From: an uncultured Oscillospiraceae bacterium
Lineage (GTDB): Bacteria > Bacillota > Clostridia > Oscillospirales > Acutalibacteraceae
Reading direction: 5' to 3'
DNA length: 50,915 nt
NCBI GenBank assembly: GCA_900547275.1
Contig: URGA01000003.1
Location: forward strand, 1 to 50,915
This document shows, in pieces, positions 17,464 through 25,515 of this stretch. The notes under the pieces were generated by a model. It had not been told where the DNA came from. It worked only from the letters and a program-made list of their open reading frames with translations, and made no database searches. Within the stretch, counting starts at the first letter, position 1. Each line of letters begins with the position of its first letter. The position numbers and the translations under genes were made by a program.

Positions 17464-18127
17464 GTCCGTACACCACCTTGAGATATTTGGGTTCCTTAGG
17501 ATTTATCTCTATTTTCTCTCTTATGTTACGGATATGAACGGTAACGGTTTTTTCCGTTCCGAAAGAAGGCTCGTTCCACACTGCTTCATAAATACTTGAA
17601 CTTGACAGCACAACGCCCATATTTCTCATAAGATATTCCAGTATCTTGTATTCCCTTGCAGTAAGGCGGACGCTCTCGCCGTCAACGGTCACCTCTTTAC
17701 TGTCTGTATCCAGCACAAGGCCGCCCGTCACCAGCTGGCTCTCTTTAACCTCAAGACTGCCTAGGGTTACATATCGCCTAATCTGGCTTTTGACTCTCGC
17801 CGTCAGTTCCAGCGGATTAAAAGGCTTTGTAACGTAGTCGTCTGCGCCGAAGCCAAGGCCCGTTATTTTGTCCGTGTCTTCGCTTTTTGCAGATAAAAGA
17901 ATAATCGGGAAATTATACTTTTCTCTTATTTTCAGCGTTGTTTTAAGGCCGTCCAGCCTTGGCATCATAATATCAAGCACCATGCAGTGAATATCGTTTG
18001 ATCCAAGAAGATCAAGCGCCTCAACTCCGTCTGAAGCGCAGAGAACGTTGTAGCCATCGGCAGAAAGATATATCCGCAGTGATTCAAGTATGGCAGAGTC
18101 GTCGTCACACACAAGCACATTGTACAT
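17438..18127 (-). CDS. OmpR/PhoB-family response regulator
   Basis: The 229-residue regulator has a receiver domain with acidic pocket VLVCDDDSA and phosphoacceptor aspartate in MVLDIMMPRLDG. The conserved lysine is in DDYVTKPFNPLEL. A winged-helix DNA-binding domain follows from about residue 130, with LTAREYKILEYLMRN and the C-terminal VYGLGYK. I prefer the ATG at 18127, which has AAGGGGG at the proper distance; the ATG two codons upstream is too close to that site. It is cotranscribed with the kinase gene. Confidence 0.95.
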   Translation of the reverse strand: MYNVLVCDDDSAILESLRIYLSADGYNVLCASDGVEALDLLGSNDIHCMVLDIMMPRLDGLKTTLKIREKYNFPIILLSAKSEDTDKITGLGFGADDYVTKPFNPLELTARVKSQIRRYVTLGSLEVKESQLVTGGLVLDTDSKEVTVDGESVRLTAREYKILEYLMRNMGVVLSSSSIYEAVWNEPSFGTEKTVTVHIRNIREKIEINPKEPKYLKVVYGLGYKVEKY

Positions 18128-18262
18128 TGCCATTACCCCCTTCTTTGTTCATAATTGTAACATAAAAAACATCCTCAGGAAACCCATCGTCTGTATTAAA
18201 CCATAAACTTTCCAAAACGGTGGCAAGAAAAAATAAAGAAAATATAAAGATTACAAATATCG

Positions 18263-18297
18263 AAAAACGGCTGATGAAAATTCATTCAGCCGTTTTT
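18263..18297 (-). terminator. Terminator of the dlt-like operon
   Basis: A 12-bp perfect stem AAAAACGGCTGA/TCAGCCGTTTTT with an 11-nt loop lies 26 bp past the last operon gene. It ends in a U-run on the minus strand. Confidence 0.85.
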
Positions 18298-18322
18298 CAA
18301 GGAGGATGTAAAGTTCCGTATA

Positions 18323-19399
18323 TCACGCCGCCGTTTCAATTGATTTTGAATCTGACGGTGATTTTTTGTTTTTTGAACCAGACGAGTTCTTGTCAGAAGA
18401 GGATTTACCCTTTTTCTTCATGCTGGATTTAAGATTTTTCTGATACTCTTTAAAGTCAGCATTCCAAGACTCATAAGCAGGATCGCTTCGTTTGTCTGTC
18501 AGTTCAATGTTTTCTTTAATGTATTTTCCAACATATTTGGAAACTTTCTGAGCGCCGTAACAATTAAGATGATTTCCGCCGTCACGGCTGTCCTTTTTCC
18601 AGTCGAAGCCGATTTCGTCTCGATTAATATTAAGGTCAATAAACGTAAGACCCTTCTTTTCAGCATAATCGGCAACGGCATTATGGCGCTTCATATTCCA
18701 GGAACTCTGAGACGGAACTTCAACTAGAATAAGTGTAATATCATTTTTCTCGCAGAAATTCACCATCTCGTCGAGAGTTTTTATAAAGAACGGATTAATA
18801 TCGTCCCTCTTGTCGGTTTTTTTCATATATTCTCCGCCCTTGTAAGGAACCACCGCACCGGAAACAAACTGTCCCTTGGCGGCAAATCTGGCGGAATACT
18901 GCTTCTTTGAAAAAGCCGTTTTCATATCGACAGTCTTCCAGCGGTCATGGTAATCAAAAACACTGAAATGGTCAAACACAAAGCGTCTTATATCTTTTGC
19001 GATTATTTTAAATGAATCGCTGCTTGTATAAAGGCCGTCTGTTTCCAGCACAACCGCTTTCAGTTTCTGTTTTTGGGCAGCTTTTTTTACCGTTTCAAAA
19101 GACTCACCTATCATCTGGTGGCCTGTTCCGCTGACATATGAAGTAAAACCGTAATCATTCCACATTTCCATCGGAGAAAAGCCGCTGTAAGCGTCACTGT
19201 TGCCGACGAAAAGAACGTCAAGCGTATTCTCCTCAAGGGAAAGATAGCCGTTTGCGTTTGGATTTACAAAGCCGGCGTCAACGTCGTTATTTTTTGGTTC
19301 AAGTATGAATGACAATCCGTAAAGCAAAAGTGCGAGTATAAGCACAAAAGACAGAAATCTTACGCAGTTTTTCAAAATAAGTTTAACTTTTTCAGACAT
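18323..19399 (-). CDS. DltD/SGNH-hydrolase-like membrane-anchored protein
   Basis: The 358-residue protein has one N-terminal membrane anchor (about residues 8-30). An SGNH-type domain follows, with LDVLFVGNSDAYSGF near residue 60 holding the candidate catalytic serine. A C-terminal GGNHLNCYGAQKVSKYV supplies the Asp/His-like block. The tail is rich in Lys and Ser and low in complexity. I start it at 19399, where GAGGTGATCTT precedes ATG. As last gene after an MBOAT and carrier protein it fits the DltD role in moving an acyl or D-alanyl group to an extracellular polymer. The acyl group is not known. Confidence 0.8.
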   Translation of the reverse strand: MSEKVKLILKNCVRFLSFVLILALLLYGLSFILEPKNNDVDAGFVNPNANGYLSLEENTLDVLFVGNSDAYSGFSPMEMWNDYGFTSYVSGTGHQMIGESFETVKKAAQKQKLKAVVLETDGLYTSSDSFKIIAKDIRRFVFDHFSVFDYHDRWKTVDMKTAFSKKQYSARFAAKGQFVSGAVVPYKGGEYMKKTDKRDDINPFFIKTLDEMVNFCEKNDITLILVEVPSQSSWNMKRHNAVADYAEKKGLTFIDLNINRDEIGFDWKKDSRDGGNHLNCYGAQKVSKYVGKYIKENIELTDKRSDPAYESWNADFKEYQKNLKSSMKKKGKSSSDKNSSGSKNKKSPSDSKSIETAA

Positions 19400-19412
19400 A
19401 AGATCACCTCTC

Positions 19413-20996
19413 TTAGAATTGTCCGTAAATCGGAGCAACCGTTTCATATCCGGTTCCGTAAGCGCCGAACACAACAACGCTGACAATAAGGCCTATAAAC
19501 ACAGCATAGCGCAGAACAATGGGTTTCTTTGCCAGCGTTTCTCTTATATCAACGCCCTTTTCCTGAATAGATTCAACGATAAACACGATAAGCACTCCCG
19601 CTGCTATTGCAACGAAATCCTGCCAGTCGTTGCCAAGACGTAAAACCGTACCGTCTGCAAACGCACTTGCGCCGAAATCGGTAAAGATACTGCCAAGCAT
19701 TGTCAGCCACTGCTGAACGCTGTTTGCTCTAAAAAGCATCATCGCAATATTTACAACAATAAATGTGCGCAGCATCTGCATTGCCCCAAAGCCTTTTGAA
19801 TTAGGATTGATTTTAAGGGCTTTGAGCATTTTATCAGAAACGGGACGAAGATACATTCCAATCGTCATCAGTATGTAGTAATAAAGGCCGTAAAGAACAT
19901 ATTTCCAGCTTGCGCCGTGCCATATGCCGTTAAAGAGCCATACAAAGAACAGCGCCGCAGTCATAGGCACAAGATTTGCAAAATAATCGTTAAAATGCTT
20001 GCGGGCAGATTTGCTCAGGTTCATCATCGGTTTTGAAAGGGAAACGGAATAGAAAACGTATTCCTTTATCCATGCGCCCAGAGTAATATGCCATCTCTGC
20101 CAAAATTCGTTTATGGTTTTTGAGAAGATAGGACGCTTGAAGTTCTCCTGAAGCTTAACACCAAAGAGTTCTCCGCTGCCGCAGACAATGTCCATACAGC
20201 CCGAAAATTCCATGTATATCTGAATGGTGTAAAGCAAAGTTCCCAGCAGTACCATTGAACCTGCCTGATCGCCCTTGTCAAACACTGTCACAACGAACAT
20301 ATTAGCGCGGTCCGCAATAACAAACTTCTTGAAAAGTCCCCAGAAAATTCTAAAGACAGCCTGAGCGTCGCGGTCAAAATCAAAGCCGTGGCCCTCAAAA
20401 AGACGGGGGCCGATGATTTCATACTTACCGATAGGACCTTCCGTCATCTGGGGGAAGAAGCACAGGAAAAGCGCAAGTTTTGCGGGATTTTTCTCCGGTG
20501 CGTATTTTCCGCGGTAAACATCAACAACATAGCTGACAGCGCAAAGGGTGTAATACGAAACGCCCAGAGGCATCATAATCTTTACAGGCGTGTAAACAGC
20601 GTCACTGCCGAAAAGCGCCGCGATACTAAAGGCGCTTTCGCCCAGAAAATTAACATATTTAACAGCAACCAGCATTGCAAAAACCGAAATAACAGCAACG
20701 GTTACCGTAATTTTTTTCTTTTTATCAAATTTGTGTTTTATCAGCTTTCGCTCTTCTTTAGGAGCTTCCTTACGGGCAGCCTTGCTTTTCTCGGTCAATT
20801 TTCCCAGCACCATGCCGAGAGAATAGACCACAGCAGTTGCCGCCGCCAGCCAAAGAGCAAGCCATCCGCCTGCCATAACGTAATAAGCAACGCTGGCAAC
20901 CAAAAGTACGCACCATTTTGCCTTTTTTGGAAAAACGGTATAAACAAGAAACGTACCGCCTAAAAACACAAAATATGCAACAGATGTTAGCGACAT
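19413..20996 (-). CDS. MBOAT family O-acyltransferase (DltB/AlgI-like)
   Basis: This 527-residue multi-pass protein of the membrane-bound O-acyltransferase family shows the motif LFNGIWHGASWKYVLYGLYY with the conserved histidine. It also has the segment INEFWQRWHITLGAWIKEYVFY. Such proteins pass acyl groups across the membrane to exopolymers. At 527 residues it is longer than typical DltB (about 400) and closer to AlgI/PatA-like acetyltransferases. A charged cytoplasmic loop (about residues 68-95) is an addition. It lies 3 bp from the carrier protein gene. Confidence 0.9.
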   Translation of the reverse strand: MSLTSVAYFVFLGGTFLVYTVFPKKAKWCVLLVASVAYYVMAGGWLALWLAAATAVVYSLGMVLGKLTEKSKAARKEAPKEERKLIKHKFDKKKKITVTVAVISVFAMLVAVKYVNFLGESAFSIAALFGSDAVYTPVKIMMPLGVSYYTLCAVSYVVDVYRGKYAPEKNPAKLALFLCFFPQMTEGPIGKYEIIGPRLFEGHGFDFDRDAQAVFRIFWGLFKKFVIADRANMFVVTVFDKGDQAGSMVLLGTLLYTIQIYMEFSGCMDIVCGSGELFGVKLQENFKRPIFSKTINEFWQRWHITLGAWIKEYVFYSVSLSKPMMNLSKSARKHFNDYFANLVPMTAALFFVWLFNGIWHGASWKYVLYGLYYYILMTIGMYLRPVSDKMLKALKINPNSKGFGAMQMLRTFIVVNIAMMLFRANSVQQWLTMLGSIFTDFGASAFADGTVLRLGNDWQDFVAIAAGVLIVFIVESIQEKGVDIRETLAKKPIVLRYAVFIGLIVSVVVFGAYGTGYETVAPIYGQF

Positions 20997-20999
20997 TTT

Positions 21000-21227
21000 T
21001 TATTCTTCCTGCAATTTCTCAATCATTGCCCACATAGCCTCGGCGGATTGAAAATTCTCCGGCACGATCATGAGCGGGGTTATATCAACATCAAATTCGT
21101 CGCTGAGTTTCGCAACGAGAGCCATAATGCCCAGCGAGTCAAAAATTTTATCGTCAATAAGGTGGGTTTCTGTGGTGAAATCAACACCGGGTTTCATTTC
21201 TTCAAGAATTTCCAAAAGCTCGTCCAT
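21000..21227 (-). CDS. Acyl/D-alanyl carrier protein (DltC-like)
   Basis: The 75-residue acidic carrier protein has the phosphopantetheine attachment serine in the motif FDSLGIMALV near residue 31. It is the size of DltC and lies 2 bp after the adenylation enzyme gene, which should load it. The next gene is the MBOAT protein. It resembles D-alanyl carrier proteins more than fatty-acid ACP, which usually has DSLD. Confidence 0.88.
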   Translation of the reverse strand: MDELLEILEEMKPGVDFTTETHLIDDKIFDSLGIMALVAKLSDEFDVDITPLMIVPENFQSAEAMWAMIEKLQEE

Positions 21228-21229
21228 TT

Positions 21230-22753
21230 TTATTTCTCCTTTATTTCTTCATTATATATTTGAGCAAGTTTTTTACGGTCTGTTTTACCGTTTTGATTGT
21301 AAGGAACAGAATTTGTTTTAATCACTCTCTGGGGCATCATGTATGCCGGCAGAGAAGCGGCAAGCGCTTTTTGCATTTCCTCTTCCTTAACTCTTGAGCC
21401 TACGTAAACGAGAATGAGCGCGTCACGTTCGCCGTCATAAATGCAAACCGAAACGTCAACTCCTTCTACCGCAGTTGCCGCCGCCTCGATCTCGCCCAGT
21501 TCAATTCTGTAGCCCATATGCTTTATCTGGAAGTCACGGCGGGAAATATAAATCAATTCTCCCCGCTCGTTCCAGCGCACAAGGTCGCCTGTCTTATAAA
21601 CGCGTTCGGGATAATGAGGATTAAGCGGATTTTGAACGAAAGCCGCCGCCGTTTTCTCCGGGTCGTTGTAATAACCCATGGCAAGAAACGAACCTCTGGC
21701 ATAAAGTTCTCCCTCTTCTCCTACTCCCGCAAGACGTCCGTCGTCAGTAACAACGAAGCTGTCGCAGTTATCGCAGGCAATCCCAATGGGCACGCTTTCC
21801 GAATCGGAAATCGCACGGTCAACCACATAGTATGTACAGATGTCGGTTGTCTCCGTCGGGCCGAACAGATTGGCAAACAATGCTTCGGGGTATTTACTGC
21901 GCCAATAGTTCAACTGCTTGGCAGGCATTACCTCGCCTGCAAACAATACCTTTTCAATGTACTTTGCCATAACATAGTCCAACACTTTAAGGTTGGCCAC
22001 AATGGACAATGCGGAGGGTACCCAGTAGATCGTATTTACCTTTCTTTCGTTAAGAAACTGCATAAGCAGCATCGGGAACGAAAAATACTGTTTCGGTATT
22101 ATGTGCATACTTGCACCTGTACGAAGGGTAGTAAAAATATCCGTAACAGACATACTGAAATAAAAATGGGTCTGATTACCGAAAACCGTATTTTCATCAA
22201 AGGCAAAAGCGTCAACAGCCCACTTTGAATAGGCAAGCACACTGCGATGGTTAACAACAACGCCCTTGGGATTACCTGTTGACCCTGAAGTGAAAATAGC
22301 GTATGCAGGGTCTGTGTCAATCATACGCTTTCTTACGCCGTCCAGAAGTTCATTGTCTGCCGTACCGGCGGTTATTTCCTCGGCAATAAGGCAACTGCCG
22401 CTGAAATCAAGCTTCTTAGCATTTTCCCTGTTGGCTTCGTCACAAACTATTAACTCCGCCTCAAGTGTCTTAAGTATTTTATCGGCTCTTTCAGCCGGCA
22501 TCTCAGGATCGATAATTACATAAAAATTACCGCTGTACAAAACGCCCATCATAACCTTCATACAGGGCGCTCCGCGCTGGGTCAAAACAGCAACCGGGCG
22601 GTTTCTCATTCCCGTTTCAGCAATTCTGGAGCCGGCGGCTTTGGCACTTTCTACCAGTTCGCCGTACTTTATATCGACTTTATCATCTGCAAACGCTGTT
22701 TTCTCCGGCAGTCTCTCCGCCGCAGCTTCAAGCATTTCCAAAATGTTTTTCAT
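21230..22753 (-). CDS. Amino-acid adenylation enzyme (DltA-like)
   Basis: The 507-residue ANL-superfamily ligase should activate a carboxylate with ATP and load it on the adjacent carrier protein. Motifs in order are FTSGSTGNPKGVVVNHRS (A3), NLFGPTETTDICTYY (A5), YKTGDLVRWNERGELIYISR (A7), QIKHMGYRIELGEIE (A8) and NQNGKTDRKKL with the catalytic lysine (A10). It matches D-alanine-poly(phosphoribitol) ligase in size and plan. Substrate D-alanine is inferred; the operon order A-C-B-D differs from the classical A-B-C-D. Confidence 0.86.
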   Translation of the reverse strand: MKNILEMLEAAAERLPEKTAFADDKVDIKYGELVESAKAAGSRIAETGMRNRPVAVLTQRGAPCMKVMMGVLYSGNFYVIIDPEMPAERADKILKTLEAELIVCDEANRENAKKLDFSGSCLIAEEITAGTADNELLDGVRKRMIDTDPAYAIFTSGSTGNPKGVVVNHRSVLAYSKWAVDAFAFDENTVFGNQTHFYFSMSVTDIFTTLRTGASMHIIPKQYFSFPMLLMQFLNERKVNTIYWVPSALSIVANLKVLDYVMAKYIEKVLFAGEVMPAKQLNYWRSKYPEALFANLFGPTETTDICTYYVVDRAISDSESVPIGIACDNCDSFVVTDDGRLAGVGEEGELYARGSFLAMGYYNDPEKTAAAFVQNPLNPHYPERVYKTGDLVRWNERGELIYISRRDFQIKHMGYRIELGEIEAAATAVEGVDVSVCIYDGERDALILVYVGSRVKEEEMQKALAASLPAYMMPQRVIKTNSVPYNQNGKTDRKKLAQIYNEEIKEK

Positions 22754-22865
22754 AACTTAGCCTCCTTTTCATCCTTAACAATTTTAGCAGTTAAATCACA
22801 GCTTTAATTCAAAGGAAAAGTTAAGAAGTGATAAACTTTTTCAAATTGCACGGTGTGTAATTACT

Positions 22866-22884
22866 GTATTACATCACGTAATAC
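22866..22884. promoter_or_regulatory. Palindromic operator candidate of the dlt-like operon
   Basis: The 19-bp perfect inverted repeat GTATTAC-N5-GTAATAC begins just downstream of the expected transcription start of the promoter at 22898-22926. That is where a repressor would block. The regulator is not identified. Confidence 0.6.
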
Positions 22885-22897
22885 ACTTTACAACTAC

Positions 22898-22926
22898 AAA
22901 ATACCACGTTATTGTTCCTTTGTCAA
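22898..22926 (-). promoter_or_regulatory. Promoter of the dlt-like operon
   Basis: On the minus strand a perfect TTGACA (22921-22926) and TATTTT (22898-22903) are 17 bp apart. The leader to the first start codon is about 135 nt, and apart from the palindrome I see nothing in it. Confidence 0.7.
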
Positions 22927-22963
22927 CAAATTTCGCTAATGTGACAATATTGTAATAAACAAA

Positions 22964-22993
22964 AAAGCAACGTGCCGCTTGACACGCTGCTTT
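22964..22993 (-). terminator. Terminator after dut
   Basis: An 11-bp stem AAAGCAGCGTG/CACGTTGCTTT on the minus strand has one G-U pair and is followed by a U-run. Confidence 0.75.
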
Positions 22994-23016
22994 CAGCCTG
23001 AAATATTAAAAATAAT

Positions 23017-23529
23017 TTATTTTTTAGTTGTCGAACCGAAACCACCGTCTCTTACACCTGTGGAATTATCGTCCTCAGTTATTCCGAAAGGCGTAAATAT
23101 TCCCTGGGCAAAACCATCTCCCCCGTCAACGCAGGCAACGTGGCCCTCATCGTGGGCGTCACAGCTCATTTTTATCATGATATGGCCTTCATTTGAGGAA
23201 TTGTAATAATCCGAATCAATAATTCCGACTGTATTATCCAGTCCTACGCGGTGCTTAAATCCAAGACCTGAACGGGGATAAATAGAAAGCACCCAGCCCT
23301 CGGCGATTGCGGCTCTTATTCCTGTAGGCACAAGAACCGACTCTCCGCGATTGAAAGCAACGTCAGCCGGAGCGTAAAAATCATAACCCGCAGAGCCCGA
23401 GGTGGCGCGCTGTGGGAGTTTTATAGAATCGTAAACCACTTTTACGTCTGCTGTTTGCGGAAAAGCTTTCATCCAGTCTTTTTGGAACTGCTCAAAACTT
23501 ACTTTTTCAAATCTGGCTATTCTCTGCAT
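23017..23529 (-). CDS. dut: dUTP diphosphatase
   Basis: dUTPase hydrolyses dUTP to dUMP and pyrophosphate, keeping uracil out of DNA. The 170-residue sequence has all five trimeric dUTPase motifs: SAGYDFYAP, YPRSGLGFK, GIIDSDYYN, GDGFAQGIF and the C-terminal RDGGFGSTTK. A 25-residue N-terminal extension is common in Clostridia. It appears monocistronic, with a terminator downstream and a terminator of mazF upstream. Confidence 0.95.
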   Translation of the reverse strand: MQRIARFEKVSFEQFQKDWMKAFPQTADVKVVYDSIKLPQRATSGSAGYDFYAPADVAFNRGESVLVPTGIRAAIAEGWVLSIYPRSGLGFKHRVGLDNTVGIIDSDYYNSSNEGHIMIKMSCDAHDEGHVACVDGGDGFAQGIFTPFGITEDDNSTGVRDGGFGSTTKK

Positions 23530-23597
23530 AAGTATATTCTCCTGAGTTTTTCTTTAAGTATACCATAACACGAAAGCATATGCCAGACAAAAAACAA

Positions 23598-23623
23598 GAG
23601 AAACAACCCTGCGGTTATTTCTC
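23598..23623 (-). terminator. Terminator after mazF
   Basis: The stem GAGAAATAACC/GGTTGTTTCTC (minus strand, one mismatch or wobble) is followed by TTGTTTTTTG. Confidence 0.75.
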
Positions 23624-23635
23624 CATGCTGTAAAA

Positions 23636-23977
23636 TCACAAACCGAAAGATACGGATATGGCGTGATCTACTTTTCCCATATCCTGATTATCAAGTTCGC
23701 CCATACGCTCCTTAAGCCGCCGTTTGTCAATAGTGCGCACCTGCTCCAGCAGGACTACGCTGTCCTTGGCAAGTCCGCAGCTTCCGGCGTTTACTTCAAT
23801 ATGAGTAGGCAGGCGGCTTTTGTCATGCTGTGATGTGATTGCCGCCGCAATAACTGTAGGCGAATAACGGTTGCCGACGTCGTTCTGAACAATCAGAACC
23901 GGACGAATTCCGCCCTGCTCAGAGCCAACCACCGGACTCAAATCAGCATAATATATCTCTCCGCGTTTCACAAGCAT
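23636..23977 (-). CDS. MazF/PemK-family mRNA endoribonuclease toxin
   Basis: The 113-residue protein is a MazF/EndoA homologue. It starts LVKRGEIYYADLSPVVGSEQGGIRPVLIVQN and continues with AAITSQ...LPTHIEV, the usual RNase toxin fold. MazF toxins cut single-stranded RNA at short motifs. The start is ATG 23977 with GGAAGGTG five bases upstream. No MazE/EndoAI-like antitoxin gene lies next to it; the 169 bp upstream hold no open frame with a ribosome-binding site, so this copy is an orphan in this window. Confidence 0.92.
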   Translation of the reverse strand: MLVKRGEIYYADLSPVVGSEQGGIRPVLIVQNDVGNRYSPTVIAAAITSQHDKSRLPTHIEVNAGSCGLAKDSVVLLEQVRTIDKRRLKERMGELDNQDMGKVDHAISVSFGL

Positions 23978-24113
23978 CAAATCACCTTCCTGTTGTTGTC
24001 ATTTTTAGGATTGCCAATTCCTGTTAGTTTTAAACGTCCCTACTCATACTATGCCGAAAAAATTTTTACGCAAAACACATCAGTTATATTTTTTGGCATA
24101 AAGCGTTGGGTTA

Positions 24114-24122
24114 CATAGAATA
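24114..24122 (+). promoter_or_regulatory. Sporulation-type -10 element upstream of cotJA
   Basis: CATAGAATA matches the -10 of mother-cell sigma factors (sigma-K CATANNNTA, sigma-E CATACANT) and is identical to the -10 of cotJC at 32973. A good -35 partner is not apparent. Confidence 0.45.
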
Positions 24123-24146
24123 AAACAGAAAGGAGCTTAATTTTTT

Positions 24147-24362
24147 ATGGAAAAGTACGAAGATTTATTCAATCCATCCTTTTTAAAAAAAGAAGATAAC
24201 GCCGTTCAAAAACGGCCTGCCATTCCCTGCGACGCAACGGTAACTATGGCATATATTCCACTGCAGGAAGAAACGGTAACTTACGATGAAGAAAAAGCCC
24301 TTAACAACGGCACGCTGTTTCCCTGCCTCAACAAAGAATTTCTGGGAGGTAAAAGGAGATGA
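24147..24362 (+). CDS. cotJA: Spore coat-associated protein CotJA
   Basis: The 71-residue protein matches CotJA, an inner spore-coat component: a short protein with central AYIPLQ and FNPSFL segments and a C-terminal LFPCLNKEFLGGKR. AAAGGAGC lies upstream of the ATG. It overlaps cotJB by four bases (ATGA). In the classical cotJABC operon cotJC follows directly; here cotJC is 8.4 kb away and interrupted. Confidence 0.88.
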   Translation: MEKYEDLFNPSFLKKEDNAVQKRPAIPCDATVTMAYIPLQEETVTYDEEKALNNGTLFPCLNKEFLGGKRR

Positions 24363-24610
24363 AAAAGGATAAAATGATGCGGCGTCTTTCCGCACTTCAG
24401 TTTGCGATGTGGGAAATGCGTATCTATCTTGACACTCATCCTGACTGTCCGGAAGCAGAAAAGCTCTTTCGTGAATACCAGGAAAAATACAGTGCGCTGA
24501 AGAAAGAATACGAAGCACAATTCGGAGCGCTCACGCTAAACGGCAAAAACAGCGACGACTGGCTCAACGACCCCTGGCCCTGGGACGCTGATTTCTGCGA
24601 TCAGGACTAA
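24359..24610 (+). CDS. cotJB: Spore coat protein CotJB
   Basis: The 83-residue protein has CotJB features: LSALQFAMWEMRIYLDTHP at the N terminus, a Tyr/Lys-rich helix, and the C-terminal WLNDPWPWDAD. It overlaps the cotJA stop and is followed by a strong terminator, so no third gene is cotranscribed. Confidence 0.88.
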   Translation: MKKDKMMRRLSALQFAMWEMRIYLDTHPDCPEAEKLFREYQEKYSALKKEYEAQFGALTLNGKNSDDWLNDPWPWDADFCDQD

Positions 24611-24622
24611 TCGGGCAAATTG

Positions 24623-24655
24623 AAAGGACTTGTTCATATTTTGAACAAGTCCTTT
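24623..24655 (+). terminator. Terminator of cotJAB
   Basis: A 14-bp perfect stem AAAGGACTTGTTCA/TGAACAAGTCCTTT with a 5-nt loop and a T-run. It probably also ends the convergent XRE gene. Confidence 0.9.
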
Positions 24656-24656
24656 T

Positions 24657-24953
24657 TTATTTATCTTTAAAACAATCAATAATATCAAGCAATGTTTGAA
24701 TCTGTTTATTTGATAATCCTTCAACAGATATAACAGAATTTCTTTCAACGCCTAAAAGATAATCTGTTGATACTCCAAATATCTTAGACAATTCAACAAT
24801 AAACCGCGTAGACGGTACAGAAAGTCCCATTTCCCACGAATTTACACCAGAGCGAGAAATTCCAAGAGTCTTGGCAAGTTCTGCCTGTTTTATGCCACTT
24901 CTTTCGCGCAACATCCTTATCCTGTCGGATAGATTAAAAAATTCCTTTTCCAA
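24657..24953 (-). CDS. XRE-family helix-turn-helix regulator
   Basis: The 98-residue protein is a Cro/CI-type HTH regulator: IRMLRERSGIKQAELAKTLG, then SRSGVNSWEMGLSVPSTRF, and a C-terminal helical tail. It is transcribed away from the 25101 gene. A perfect palindrome between the two promoters is a plausible site for its own binding and autoregulation. Confidence 0.87.
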   Translation of the reverse strand: MEKEFFNLSDRIRMLRERSGIKQAELAKTLGISRSGVNSWEMGLSVPSTRFIVELSKIFGVSTDYLLGVERNSVISVEGLSNKQIQTLLDIIDCFKDK

Positions 24954-24987
24954 AACATCACCTCAAAATAAAGATACACTAATTGTC

Positions 24988-25005
24988 GTGATAATGAATT
25001 ATCAC
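24988..25005. promoter_or_regulatory. Palindromic operator candidate for the XRE regulator
   Basis: GTGATAAT-GA-ATTATCAC is an 18-bp inverted repeat between the XRE gene and the divergent 25101 promoter, ending 14 bp before the -35. Confidence 0.6.
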
Positions 25006-25019
25006 AATGATAGTTATAC

Positions 25020-25048
25020 TTGACAATATTAAAATTAAATTGTATAAT
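25020..25048 (+). promoter_or_regulatory. Consensus sigma-A promoter
   Basis: Perfect TTGACA (25020-25025) and TATAAT (25043-25048) are 17 bp apart, driving the 25101 gene and probably the LRR protein gene. Confidence 0.85.
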
Positions 25049-25100
25049 ACAGACGTTAAATCATAATATTAATATTTTTTCGAAAGGAGGTATTATTTAT

Positions 25101-25499
25101 ATGAAATTATGGGGAATAGGCGCTTATTGGGATAACGTAGACATGACGGGAAATTTTATCGAAAATTCATATGCTCTTTTAGGATGGAATGAAGCAGACG
25201 CACCGTCTCTGCACACACTGATGAACGAAATTGCTATAGGAGATATTATCTATATAAAATCATTTGTTAAATCCTCTAAATCATTAAAAATAAAAGCTGT
25301 CGGTAAAATAAAAAGCTATGTAAAGCCATTTAAATGCGGCGCACAAATAAAAAAAGGTGTTTCTGTTAAATGGATTTATACCGACAAGTGTGTAATACAC
25401 AAATTATCCGACAGTGAAATGGTTTATAATGTTTATTCCCTTACTCTGTATAGAGAATATTCTGCAAAAATCATTGAAAAGCTATTGGATTTAATATAA
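25101..25499 (+). CDS. Uncharacterised protein, possible PUA/EVE-like fold
   Basis: I do not recognise a named family. The 132-residue protein starts MKLWGIGAYWDNVDMTGNF and continues GWNEADAPSLHTLMNEIAIGDIIYIKSF, then KIKAVGKIKSY. This arrangement of strands with a GD-turn and a G-V/I-G strand recalls PUA/EVE-like nucleic-acid-binding domains; that is a weak inference. AAAGGAGG precedes the ATG. It is under a consensus promoter next to an XRE regulator and is 16 bp upstream of a wall-protein gene. Confidence 0.6.
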   Translation: MKLWGIGAYWDNVDMTGNFIENSYALLGWNEADAPSLHTLMNEIAIGDIIYIKSFVKSSKSLKIKAVGKIKSYVKPFKCGAQIKKGVSVKWIYTDKCVIHKLSDSEMVYNVYSLTLYREYSAKIIEKLLDLI

Positions 25500-25515
25500 T
25501 GAAAAGGAGAAAAAA

